Shown: positions 41,715 through 51,215 of the stretch, one piece after another
How the letters are laid out: each line of letters begins with the position of its first letter
Numbering within the stretch: the stretch's first letter is position 1
Assembly (NCBI GenBank): GCA_018806915.1
Contig: JAGKQI010000090.1
Span: 558,001-622,000, forward strand
From: Phytophthora colocasiae
Lineage: Eukaryota; Oomycota; Peronosporomycetes; Peronosporales; Peronosporaceae
Reading direction: 5' to 3'
Length of the DNA: 64,000 nucleotides
Notes under the pieces: model-generated
What the model was told of the DNA's origin: nothing
What the model saw: only the letters and a program-made list of their open reading frames with translations
Database searches by the model: none
Made by a program: the position numbers and the translations under genes

Positions 41715-43433
41715 CTACACCTCTTCGTGCGACTGCATCACGCCAAACCGATTTCGGTTAGCATGATCACGTAGGAACGCGCTCAATATAGCTCCACAGT
41801 TAAGATCAGCTTCGTCAACCCAGGTCGGCTCATCATAACCGACCCAGTGCACCAGGAATTCACGATAGATCCGGCCGTAGCAAGTTCGTTTCCTACTTCG
41901 CATGTCCGAGATCCGTTCGACCTCGTACTCATCGGCATCCAGATCTGGGACCCAACTGTCCTCCGGAAGGAGGATCTCATCGAAATCGAGCCGATCTGCT
42001 TCATCTACCGTCAACTCGATCCGCGGTCGATCCGGGAAATTCCGCACCAGCTTTAGCTTAGAAACATGGACCACTGGGAAGATATGGTAATCAGATCCCG
42101 CGATCTCCAGCTTGATCGTGAATTCATTGAGCTTCTCTGCAACACGGAACGGGCCGTGCCAAAGGTGAGCGAGTTTACGCGCATACCCTTCCTTCACACG
42201 ATCTAGGTATAGCCAAACTCGTGATCCAGCTTCGATCTGATGCGGATCGACATCCTCATTGTGCCGATCGGCTCGATCTGCAATCGCCTCTCGTAGTCTA
42301 GCGTTGACCTGTTCTCGCGACTGCTGGTAGTATCTCTGAACCCGATATCTCCACCGTCTTGGATCGCGATCGTGGCGTCTGGTCGATCCGATCGGGATCG
42401 TTGCTTCCAACGTCGATCTCGGATCCCATCCATGTACCAGGTAGTGAGGGGTATCTCCCCAAACCCGATGGTGAGCTGTGTTAATGGCGAACGTCAGTCT
42501 CTCCGCGTATTCATCCCAGTCCTTCTGATCGAGCTCTTGAACATACATCTTGATCGCCCTAGTCGCCGTTTGCACCATCCGTTCCGCAGTCCCGTTGGCT
42601 TGTGGCCGGTAGGCCATCGTCGCCCGTTGTCGCTGCCCCAGGATCTTATTGAACGATCTGAAGAAGTCGGACATGAAACCCGGTTCTCGATCGTGCCTGA
42701 TCATCTCGCTAGCACCAAATCTGCGGAACACGCATTCTTCATAGGATTCTGCGACGGTCTGGGCCGATCGGCTGGAACTGGCCTTCGCGATCACATATCC
42801 CGTGAACAGATCGACCCAGATCAGTAGTTCGGTGTTGCCTTTGTTAGATCTGGGCAGGGAGGGTATGTGATCCATCGCTATGATCTGGAACGGGTATGTT
42901 GCTTGCAGATTCCCTGGCGACTCGCCCCGGATCGTGGGCCTCCCTTTTCCAGTCTCACAGTCTACACACTCGCCTACGTATCGCTGCACGCTCCGATATA
43001 ATCCCCTCCAATGGAAATGATCTCGGATCCGCTGATAAGTACGTCCGATCCCCTGATGTCCCCCTTCCAGAGTCGTATGGTAGTGGTGGAGGACATCCTG
43101 CTGTAGCGTTTCTGGAACTACAAGTCTCATCAGGCGGTCGCGATCACCACTTGATCTCGGCCCTGGTGGGCAGTAAAACAGCAGATCTTGTTCGTCTACC
43201 TCGTACTCGGAGGCGATCTTGGCGTAGGATACAGATTCGGCTCGAGTAAGATCCGCGATCTGCCCAGCCAGGTACCTCTTTAGTCCGGCGATCCAGACCT
43301 CCTCGTCCTGGGCTCGCCTGATCCGATCAATCCGCATCTCCCGGATCAGTTCCTCTCGCAGGACAGCGGCACCAGGTCGCGCTCGGGCTGCACGCGTGGC
43401 TACTGCCGACACTTGTGCAGTTCGATCTTCAAC
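41715..43433 (-). CDS. pol: Integrase with chromodomain of the 12 kb element
   Basis: The frame follows the single TGA that ends the pol frame and is in the same phase; the first Met is at 43412 (565 residues from there). Zinc finger: HHYHTTLEGGHQGIGRTYQR ending in CVDCETGKG. Catalytic core: AMDHIPSLP, HDREPGF and NGTAERMVQ give D, D, E. A GPF-type module (HLWHGPFRVAEKL) precedes a C-terminal chromodomain (YEVERISDMRSRK, then FLVHWVGYDEPTWVDEADL). It integrates element cDNA in the nucleus; the chromodomain probably steers it to marked chromatin. How it is made after the TGA is open: readthrough, re-initiation or a disabling mutation. Confidence 0.9.
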   Translation of the reverse strand, partial: VEDRTAQVSAVATRAARARPGAAVLREELIREMRIDRIRRAQDEEVWIAGLKRYLAGQIADLTRAESVSYAKIASEYEVDEQDLLFYCPPGPRSSGDRDRLMRLVVPETLQQDVLHHYHTTLEGGHQGIGRTYQRIRDHFHWRGLYRSVQRYVGECVDCETGKGRPTIRGESPGNLQATYPFQIIAMDHIPSLPRSNKGNTELLIWVDLFTGYVIAKASSSRSAQTVAESYEECVFRRFGASEMIRHDREPGFMSDFFRSFNKILGQRQRATMAYRPQANGTAERMVQTATRAIKMYVQELDQKDWDEYAERLTFAINTAHHRVWGDTPHYLVHGWDPRSTLEATIPIGSTRRHDRDPRRWRYRVQRYYQQSREQVNARLREAIADRADRHNEDVDPHQIEAGSRVWLYLDRVKEGYARKLAHLWHGPFRVAEKLNEFTIKLEIAGSDYHIFPVVHVSKLKLVRNFPDRPRIELTVDEADRLDFDEILLPEDSWVPDLDADEYEVERISDMRSRKRTCYGRIYREFLVHWVGYDEPTWVDEADLNCGAILSAFLRDHANRNRFGVMQSHEEV

Positions 43434-46400
43434 TCAAGGGGCCAACACCTCATCAAGCCGATTTAGGGTGATCAGATCGCACCGATCTGCCTCATCGTGG
43501 ACCTCGATCCCGCTTCCTCGCTGCAGTGCGGCACTCGCCAAGCTATCTGCGCTCCCATTCCAGTCTCTCTTCACATGGACCAGCTCATGATCTCCCCAAT
43601 TCCGCAAGTGATCTAGCACCTTCTGTTTCAGTAACGTCAATCCTGGCGCCTTGCAGTCGATCTCGCCCCGGACTTGTCGGATCACCAGATTCGAATCGCC
43701 ACAAACGACCAAACGACGGCGTTCTAACTGTGCGATCATGCCAAGACCTAGCAAGAGTCCACGGTATTCCGCTTCATTGACAGTAAGGCTTTCAGCATAA
43801 TCCGATCTAGCCTTGATCACTTTCCACTCTGGTAAACTCCACACGATCGCGCTGAAAGCGCCTCCTCCTCGTTTCACGCGTGCCGATCCGTCGAAACTTA
43901 TAACCCATAACTCCTCATCTGGGACTACGGTGGGGATCGGCATCTGGATCCGACGTTTTGGCTCCTTTCGTGGCGCGATCGCGATCAGGGCTTCGTCGAT
44001 CTCCGATCTGGGCGTTATGTTAGCCTCGATCGCCCCCAGTATTTCATCCTCCCCCTTCGTACACTTCGTGATCTCGAGTGTCCACGGGGACAGAAGAGCA
44101 GACCATTGTCCCAGACGTCCTTGGAGGCCGGCAGACTTGAACAGCCAGGCAAGCGTTGAGTGTCGGGTTAGGACCTTGATCCGACGTCCCACCAACAAGG
44201 TGTAGTGTAGATCCAAGATCCGAAGTAGAGCCAACACCTCCTTTTCGGCAACATTATAATTCAGCTCGTTGGTCTTCAAGGTTCGGCTACCAAACGCGAC
44301 TGGGTGGTAGATCTGGTCGTGTTCCTGCATTAGTGCGGCGGAAATCGCCCAGTCACTAGCGTACACGATCACCACGGGTAACTTCGTCGTGTCGAAGTGA
44401 CGAAGGATCGGGGTCGACGCGATCTTGGTCTTCAAGGCTGTAAACGCCCTGTATGCCCTACCCCACCTCTCGTCACCAGTCCTTAGGCCCAGGTTGGCTC
44501 CGATCTCGCTTGAACAGGGTGAAGACATCGCCCCCAAGTCAGGATCCGGTGTACTATCGCTTCTTTGAGTCGGGATATCTAGTGATCTATCCCGATCCGA
44601 CTTAAGGGCGACGGGATCTTGAGTGATCAGGTCCATGCTATCCATGATCTTTCGTAGATCTGGTCGCTTCTTCAGTTCTGCGAACTCCACCTCACGTAGT
44701 TCATATAGGACCGATGCATAGATCGCATAATCCTCGATGAACCGACTATAGTAATTCAAACTTCCAAGGAACGATTGCATGGATCGGAGTGATCCAGGGA
44801 ATGGTAGATCCGTCAGAGACTTCAGGTCCTTCGGGTTTGCCTCCAATCCATCGATCGACACTTTGTGTCCGAGATATTCCACTTTATCCATGCCCCAGAA
44901 GCTCTTTGCCACACTGATCGAGAGATTCCACTTATCACAGGCCTCCAATAGGTCTTCCACCCGATCGCACATTTGATCCCATGATCCAGCCGTGATCAAG
45001 ATATCGTCGATGTATGATCTCCGTCCTAGCACCGACGGACGACCGGGATCTTCCGGGATTCCTGATTCGAACACATCCGCAGAGCCTTCCACGTCTCCGG
45101 ACTGGGAGATCTTCAAAAATCCATATAGGGCATTGTCCACAAGACGTTGATAGATCTGAGGGGCGTTCTTCAGCCCGAACGGCATGCGATTCCACTCGAA
45201 AAGGCCAAATGGAGTGATGAAAGCCGAGATCGCGCGAGCTCGATCGGTCATTGATACAACCCAGAATCCACTCGCCATGTCTAATGAACAATACCACAGA
45301 ACCTTGTCAAGATCTTCTAGCAGGTCATTGATCAGGGGCATCGGGTAGATCATCAGCCTTGTGAGACCGTTCACCAACCGATAATCGATACATAGTCGGA
45401 TGTCTACACCGTTCTTCTTGATGATCACCACGATCGGAGATGCCCATGGCGATGTCGATGGCCGAATGATCTTGGCAGCTAGGAGTCCTTTGATAAGATC
45501 CGATACTTTCTCGCGGAACTGTGGCGCCACCTTTCGGACTCGTTGTGCGATCGGCTTTGCATCACCCACGTCGATATCGCATATAACACCCTTGGCCGCT
45601 GGGGGGAGTGCGTTTCCCTTTCCGATCAGGAGATGTCGCTTCCTCCAAATAATCTGTCGAAGTTTTTCGATCTCCTCCGGGGTCGCCGATCCCGGATTCC
45701 CTACTTGCAGATCTTCAATCCTGACTTCTTCGGTGGTGGAGATCTGGATCTCCGGTACTACTGCGAGATTATCGGCTAGATCTTCGGCCGAAAAATCGCC
45801 ACTTTCGTGTAAGTGGGTCTGATCGGCGTTCTCGATCCCTTCCGGAGATGTCGGATCGGGTTCGTTCGTTGATGGATCTCGGAGTCTATCGTCCTTGGCC
45901 GTCAGGATCGGGGTGTTTTCAACCGTGGGGCCGGCGTCAGCGTCGGATACATGTTGGATCTCGATTTGAAAATCTGGTTTTTCTGTTTTTACCTCGATTT
46001 CTTCTTCACATGTCCGATCTGTCCGATCTGGGGCCTGATCTGGCAAGCTCTCATTCGTCTCAGTCTCACCGCCCCCAGCTTCGCCACTCGGGGCCTTGTC
46101 GGAACTGATCGTGATCGGTGGGGTATCCATGGGATCCGGTTGGGGATCGATGAATGCGACCTTGACTTCGGCCGTATCGGTTGGTGATCGCGATTCCAAT
46201 GTCGATATTGGTGCAGGATCAGGATCGGTCCTGGTTGCCCCGCCTCGGCGGAGTATGGATCGCGGCGTAACGTAGATCGGCCGTTCGACCGACGGTAAGG
46301 GGATCTCTACGGATTCCTGGGGTTCTGGTCTTGCGTCCACAGTCGCTTCTAGAGCTAGATTCTGCCACTCCATGTAACGTCGGGATCCGATCGACACAAA

Positions 46401-47405
46401 CCCGGGGAATCGAGGCACTTTTTCCTGATCAAGTACCATTCCAACATGTGATCTGTGATCCAGTCGTAAAATCTTCTCGCTCAAATTCGTGATCACTAAA
46501 TACCGAGTTCGGCCGGGTCCATTCACCACTGTAGGCACCCATTGGTCGCCTCTGGTCACCCACAATTTCTCTGTCGCCGATAATTTCACTCTCGATGCGA
46601 TCTCTTCAGATCCCCCAACTGGGATATGTAGATCTTCCTCCAACTTTACCGATCTCACCTTCTCCCCGTATAATCTCTTGCGACCACTAAGTGGGATCCC
46701 CACTTCATTAGGTAAGCACATCGATCTCTTCGCAAGATCCATCCGGACCCCAGCCGGGATCATGAAATCCATACCCAGGATCGCATCTTGCCCGGATAGA
46801 TCCCCGATCCAAATATCGAAAAAGTATACCAAGTATCCCGCAAGCGTGATCTTGATCCTCGTTCTTCCCTCGGTGGTGTACACATTATCACCGATCCCAA
46901 CACACTCCTGTCTCTGACTAGTGTCAAAGTGGCACCCAACCTTACGAGCAAAGGTGGTATCCAAGATGGATACCTCGGCGCCAGTGTCCAGGAGCAAGAT
47001 CGCTCTTTCGTGATTGATCTTGCCTGAGATCTTGGCTTGGCGGAACCATTTTCCGGGTGCGTGGTATTTCCAATACCCCCTGGACTCTCCTTCCTTTAGA
47101 TCCAGAGCCACTTCCGCACCAGATCGAGAGAACTCATCGATCCGGGGAAGACTCGCGATCTTAGCAGTATACGAATGCAACTTACATGTATTACCGCGCA
47201 GATCCGAATTCTCCCTATCTTGATCTCTCGATTTCTTGTTCACATATGCATAGATGCAGTACTCAGAACGCTCGGCTCGTACCGGTTTCCAAACCGGCGA
47301 GCGTCCTAGTTTAACATCTTTTCCACCTTCTCGGGAACAATCCGGCATGTCGGGTCGGGTCGTACCACTTGCGGATCTGGTTGTAGGAATTCTTCCATGG
47401 GGCAT
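43434..47405 (-). CDS. pol: Protease, RT, degenerate RNase H and archaeal-type RNase H of the 12 kb element
   Basis: The pol frame overlaps gag by 100 bp and is in the -1 phase. Domains: aspartic protease LLDTGAEVSILD (about residue 135), a long acidic linker (350-560), RT with PTSPWASPI-like block (IRPSTSPWASPIVVI), MPFGLKNAPQ and the catalytic YIDDILI (about 795). The first RNase H keeps YASDWAISA and AEKEVLALL but has TRHSTL where TDHxxL is normal. A second, archaeal-type RNase H at about 1165-1300 has FDGSAR, NEAEYRG, CGDSNL and WNGSADSLA, that is D, E, D, D. The frame ends at a lone TGA; expression needs a frameshift from gag. Confidence 0.92.
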   Translation of the reverse strand: MPHGRIPTTRSASGTTRPDMPDCSREGGKDVKLGRSPVWKPVRAERSEYCIYAYVNKKSRDQDRENSDLRGNTCKLHSYTAKIASLPRIDEFSRSGAEVALDLKEGESRGYWKYHAPGKWFRQAKISGKINHERAILLLDTGAEVSILDTTFARKVGCHFDTSQRQECVGIGDNVYTTEGRTRIKITLAGYLVYFFDIWIGDLSGQDAILGMDFMIPAGVRMDLAKRSMCLPNEVGIPLSGRKRLYGEKVRSVKLEEDLHIPVGGSEEIASRVKLSATEKLWVTRGDQWVPTVVNGPGRTRYLVITNLSEKILRLDHRSHVGMVLDQEKVPRFPGFVSIGSRRYMEWQNLALEATVDARPEPQESVEIPLPSVERPIYVTPRSILRRGGATRTDPDPAPISTLESRSPTDTAEVKVAFIDPQPDPMDTPPITISSDKAPSGEAGGGETETNESLPDQAPDRTDRTCEEEIEVKTEKPDFQIEIQHVSDADAGPTVENTPILTAKDDRLRDPSTNEPDPTSPEGIENADQTHLHESGDFSAEDLADNLAVVPEIQISTTEEVRIEDLQVGNPGSATPEEIEKLRQIIWRKRHLLIGKGNALPPAAKGVICDIDVGDAKPIAQRVRKVAPQFREKVSDLIKGLLAAKIIRPSTSPWASPIVVIIKKNGVDIRLCIDYRLVNGLTRLMIYPMPLINDLLEDLDKVLWYCSLDMASGFWVVSMTDRARAISAFITPFGLFEWNRMPFGLKNAPQIYQRLVDNALYGFLKISQSGDVEGSADVFESGIPEDPGRPSVLGRRSYIDDILITAGSWDQMCDRVEDLLEACDKWNLSISVAKSFWGMDKVEYLGHKVSIDGLEANPKDLKSLTDLPFPGSLRSMQSFLGSLNYYSRFIEDYAIYASVLYELREVEFAELKKRPDLRKIMDSMDLITQDPVALKSDRDRSLDIPTQRSDSTPDPDLGAMSSPCSSEIGANLGLRTGDERWGRAYRAFTALKTKIASTPILRHFDTTKLPVVIVYASDWAISAALMQEHDQIYHPVAFGSRTLKTNELNYNVAEKEVLALLRILDLHYTLLVGRRIKVLTRHSTLAWLFKSAGLQGRLGQWSALLSPWTLEITKCTKGEDEILGAIEANITPRSEIDEALIAIAPRKEPKRRIQMPIPTVVPDEELWVISFDGSARVKRGGGAFSAIVWSLPEWKVIKARSDYAESLTVNEAEYRGLLLGLGMIAQLERRRLVVCGDSNLVIRQVRGEIDCKAPGLTLLKQKVLDHLRNWGDHELVHVKRDWNGSADSLASAALQRGSGIEVHDEADRCDLITLNRLDEVLAP
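47275..47315 (-). promoter_or_regulatory. Candidate -1 programmed ribosomal frameshift signal at the gag-pol junction
   Basis: On the minus strand G_TTA_AAC (47315-47309) lies in the gag frame directly before the gag stop TAG (47308-47306). After a 6-base spacer (TAGGAC) a hairpin follows: GCTCG + CCGGTT, loop TGGA, AACCGG, a two-base TA bulge, CGAGC (47302-47275), 11 bp of stem. Slipping back one base at this heptamer enters exactly the pol frame. GUUAAAC is a known slippery sequence in arteriviruses. Heptamer, spacer and stem all fit the standard arrangement; function is inferred. Confidence 0.7.
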
Positions 47406-49636
47406 TCTCCAGCTTCATGGATCTCCCCACAACCACGGCAGGTATACAGACAGCGATCCGTTGGGTGACCCCTCTTCCCGCACTTTTCACAGGTTAGACG
47501 TCTCCAGCAGTCCAGATCCGTATGCTTCCGCGATCCACAGTGTGAACAGCGACCTCGATCGTGGTCTGACGTACCCCTGCGATCCGCGATCCGGCCTCGA
47601 TCTTGCGCGTTCACCTGCGATCGCGACTGATCCTGTTGGTGGGGAACGCCCCCAGTGCCGATCTGCTTGTCCTCTGACGCGGCAAGATATATCCTCCGGA
47701 GATCGCCTTCAGAATCGGATCCGTCCGATCCGGATATTTCCTCTGATTCCGAGCTCGGATCTTGGGTTTGGATCGCCCGTACCACCGCTCGGGTGGGTGC
47801 CGCCGGGGCACTGGCCGGTGCCTTTTGTCTGTACTTCGATCCGAACGCAGATTTACGCTGTCTGCTTTTCGCCCGTTCCCGGGCACGAAGTACCTCCTCA
47901 AGTTCATCGACGTCATTCAGCCGGAGTAGGGTCAGCCGATCAGCTAACTCCGGATCTCCCAATGTCTCGATATAGTGGTCTACATGTTCCCGGCGGGCCT
48001 TAGGGCTCCCATCCTTGATCTTCAGTCTAGCACGTAAAGCCGCCACGTTGAGCCGGTAGAGATAGTCAAGGGGAGTTTCTTCCGACCGCTTGCGAGCGTG
48101 ATAGTATTGCCACGCGACCGACATACCCAACCCACAATACTGGTTCTGGAAACTGTCCAACAGATCTGCCCACTTGGTTTTCGTCGTTCGACTGAGCTGC
48201 CTGTACCAGTTCTTTGCCGGGCCCACCATCAGATCTGCAAATGTGAGGCATTTTTCTTCTTCCGTAGCCTGATCGCGCTGAAATGCTGACTTGACTTTAC
48301 TGATCCAGGCCCGAGCGCGATCTTCGTCCAGATCTTTACCCGCAAAATCTTTCAGATCCGAGATCGCTGAGATCCGGACCCGCTGGATCATCGACGATCC
48401 CCCTTGACCGATCGCCGCGGATGCGATCGCTGCTCGGCTCGACGTCTGTCCACCGGAACTTGGTATGCCCATGTCGTCTGGATCGTATTCCCATGCATCC
48501 GGATCCGAGGCCGTAACGGACTCCATCTCAACATCCAACTCCCCTTTGATCGGCGATCGGGGTGTCGCGAGATTCCGTTCTTTTAAGAAACGATCCATCG
48601 CCATTTGAAAGTAGTCGTCCAACTTGTTGCTCGATCCAGTGGAATTAGTCGTCGGCGCGGTCTGGTCTGTCCGGATCCGGCGATTTTCTTGCTGATCAGG
48701 TGTCTTAGCCTCCAGTTTCGTGGTCACCGATCGTGTATCTTGTTTCTTCATACGCGATTTCAGGAATTTGGCACCGGAGGGGCCCAGCGACATGCGTTGC
48801 AGCCTTCTCGGGCTGTCGGAATCTGGTTCCGAAGTCGCTGACGCGTAGCATGACGATCCAGTCTGATAACCTAGATCGGGCGTCAGTGGGCGTTCGCCGA
48901 CCAAGACTTTGAGAGAGTTGAATAGGTCATGGGTCGCAGATTGAATCGCTTCCAGTTCCAGATCAAATAGAGAGTTCGGGTCGAATTCTCCAGCCACTAA
49001 ACCAGCCTCTTGGAGCAGATCAAGTAGCATCTTCACCGCGTTCAGGCGGTCCGAGCTAGTCCGGGGTTTCGACACTGGGCCGGTGAGGTTACCGATCTGG
49101 CGGACTTGTATGATCGTAAGAACGGGATCGTTAAGCAAGGTCTCGCTTAGCATCTTCCTGTAGTAGGCCTGCTCGATCGCGTCCTTGGTAATCGTCGATC
49201 CTGGGCTGATCATATCTTCTGGCTCTGAGTCTGGAGCTTTCAGTTTCGTCCGGGTGCTCTTGATCTTCTTTTTCTTGGTCGATCTTGAGGCAACAGTGGA
49301 CTTGGTGAGCAGATTAGGTTTCAGCTTTGCTGATTCCTTATCGCTCGTGTGCGGATCTCGATTCTCATCGAGATCCGCGGTGGCCCTCGAAGGGGCCTTG
49401 GGAGGAATTCGAGGTTTTTCTTCAAGATCTGGATTGTGATTCAGGTCTGCCTCGTGCTTGTCAGTAGAGATCCTCCCAGAACTCTGCTGATCTGTGGATC
49501 TTTCTGTTTTCATCGGTGCCTCCGTCGATCCAACTTTCGTAGGCACTTCTTCCCCTTGTTCTTCTTTAATCTTGACATCTTCTTGGGACTCACGGTGATA
49601 TCCGAAGTCACCAGAAGATCCGGGCACGCGCACCAT
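47306..49636 (-). CDS. gag: Gag of the 12 kb element
   Basis: 776 residues from the ATG at 49636, the first base after the 5' LTR. A long charged, Ser/Lys-rich N-terminal region (residues 1-430) precedes the retrotransposon gag core (about 430-620, with DLDEDRARAWISKVKSAF, ARKRSEETPLDYLYRL and WADLLDSFQNQY). Three zinc knuckles end it: CSHCGSRKHTDLDC, CEKCGKRGHPTDRC and CRGCGEIHEAGEC. The frame is also open 41 codons upstream into the LTR, but the start at 49636 avoids translating LTR sequence. Gag packages element RNA in cytoplasmic particles. It ends at the frameshift signal. Confidence 0.88.
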   Translation of the reverse strand: MVRVPGSSGDFGYHRESQEDVKIKEEQGEEVPTKVGSTEAPMKTERSTDQQSSGRISTDKHEADLNHNPDLEEKPRIPPKAPSRATADLDENRDPHTSDKESAKLKPNLLTKSTVASRSTKKKKIKSTRTKLKAPDSEPEDMISPGSTITKDAIEQAYYRKMLSETLLNDPVLTIIQVRQIGNLTGPVSKPRTSSDRLNAVKMLLDLLQEAGLVAGEFDPNSLFDLELEAIQSATHDLFNSLKVLVGERPLTPDLGYQTGSSCYASATSEPDSDSPRRLQRMSLGPSGAKFLKSRMKKQDTRSVTTKLEAKTPDQQENRRIRTDQTAPTTNSTGSSNKLDDYFQMAMDRFLKERNLATPRSPIKGELDVEMESVTASDPDAWEYDPDDMGIPSSGGQTSSRAAIASAAIGQGGSSMIQRVRISAISDLKDFAGKDLDEDRARAWISKVKSAFQRDQATEEEKCLTFADLMVGPAKNWYRQLSRTTKTKWADLLDSFQNQYCGLGMSVAWQYYHARKRSEETPLDYLYRLNVAALRARLKIKDGSPKARREHVDHYIETLGDPELADRLTLLRLNDVDELEEVLRARERAKSRQRKSAFGSKYRQKAPASAPAAPTRAVVRAIQTQDPSSESEEISGSDGSDSEGDLRRIYLAASEDKQIGTGGVPHQQDQSRSQVNAQDRGRIADRRGTSDHDRGRCSHCGSRKHTDLDCWRRLTCEKCGKRGHPTDRCLYTCRGCGEIHEAGECPMEEFLQPDPQVVRPDPTCRIVPEKVEKMLN
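49618..49635 (-). other. Primer binding site overlapping the gag start codon
   Basis: On the minus strand TGGTGCGCGTGCCCGGAT starts one base inside the LTR end and includes the TG of the gag ATG. Begins TGG as required to pair with a tRNA CCA end; the tRNA was not identified. Confidence 0.55.
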
Positions 49637-51215
49637 TGTGGTGGAGCGGATCTGGCCAAAATCTGGTTGAGGCCGATCGCGATCGCCACTTGTGCCCAGA
49701 CACCGACTAACGGAGGGGGTCCCCCGATGATCCGTGATCTTGTTGCGTGTAGTGTTCACCTTGTGTACCCGTCGGTAGGCGGGTTACGCTCTTCCAGGTA
49801 ACTTCTGAAGATGTCTTGGGACGAGAAGAATGTCTTGGGTGACGCAGGGGTGAGGAGATAGCGTGGGAATACTTCACTCTACCTCGATGGGGTTGATCCG
49901 GGTCACAGGCGAATACTCGAGCCTTGATCCGGTCGCCTGATCTTCGATCTAGGTCTTCCAAAGGTCCAATGTTGGGGATCTGGTCCCTTCCTTTACGATG
50001 CTTGCCGCTTCCTATAGCGGGTGTCTTGATGGGTTGAGAGTCGACGAGATCGTCAGGCCAAGCAGCCAATTCCTTCCGATCCGTAGTTCGCACGTAAAGG
50101 ATAGATCACTAGATAGGGTAAAACTGGCCAATGTATTATCCAGAATTAACCTCTATGCTAGATCTCTTCTCCTTACCTTCTTGATGCTGGTAGGCCAATG
50201 TAATTCCCGGTTCCAGTCTTGGATGAAGGCACTTGTGAGGTCCAGAGCAAATTCGATTCTGTTTATGATTATTCCTATGTCTACTAGTCCCATCCTCATC
50301 CGCTATCCTACGATCACCTGACATCCGGCTACACAGCTGCCCTTCCGATCTTCGATCTCGATCTCACCTAACCCCTGATCGCGATCTCGATCTACCGATC
50401 TGTCGATCTGTCGATCTACCGATCTGTCGATCTCGATCAGCCGATCTGCTTATCAGCCGATCTCGATCAACCATCTCGATCATCGATCTTGATCATCGAT
50501 CTCGGTCATCGATCTCGATCATCGATCTTGATCATCGATCCCGATCATCGATCCCGATCATCGATCTCGGTCATCGATCTCGGTCATCGATCTCGATCTC
50601 GATTGGCAGTCTTGATCAGCTGCTCTGAACAGTAGTCTTGACCATAGCCTTGATCGGCCAGCTTGAACAATGATCCTGATCGGCAATCTTCTCACCTGAT
50701 CTCGAATCCCTGCGTTGTCGACATTCCAGGTCTTGATCTCCTTGGACTTGAACACCGCTCCCCATGCGACCAATGCTGCCACCATGTCCTCTCGGCAGCA
50801 TCTCACGGTTACGTCGTCACCGATCCACCATAGATCGCTCCGGTCCCGATCCGCTGCCGCCTTGATCTCCTTCTCATGACTGCTGAATCGACTGGATCCT
50901 CGGTGATCTTCACTCCTGGGGTGTCACGTGTACCTCTCCATCGAGGATCACAGTCTTTCGACCTCAAGAATATCTGTCGACGCTGATCATCAGCAGATCA
51001 CACTTTGACTTGGACTGAGTATACAGTATACACTCGAAGCGTGATCGAGAAATATCCACCCATATCTGCAGTGATCATGGGTTTACAGCACCGGATCAAG
51101 CGAGATCTCACTGAACTAGCGTCGTCCAAAGTGATCGGAAGCAGCCATCGGTCCACCATACTAATCCCATGTATTTCTCGAGTAAGTACGAAAATTCGAG
51201 ATGTGCTTTACCACA
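49637..51215 (-). repeat. 5' LTR of the 12 kb element
   Basis: 1579 bp; the promoter LTR in the element's direction. Near-identical to 39165-40755, with the microsatellite at 50341-50606 shorter by 12 bp and a few base changes within it. Confidence 0.95.

Larger units (their letters stand above)
39165..51215 (-). mobile_element. Complete 12.05 kb Ty3/Gypsy element with dual RNase H and chromodomain
   Basis: Two long LTRs (39165-40755, 1591 bp; 49637-51215, 1579 bp) are near-identical, differing mainly by 12 bp in a GATC-rich microsatellite. Read on the minus strand they run TGTGGTAAAGC...CCACCACA. Inside, on the minus strand, come gag, a pol frame, and an integrase frame. A 4 bp duplication AAGC flanks it (39161-39164 and 51216-51219); removing one copy joins the LINE frame cleanly (...QEAKHRL...). 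All three frames are long and open, so this copy may be active or recently active. Confidence 0.95.
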
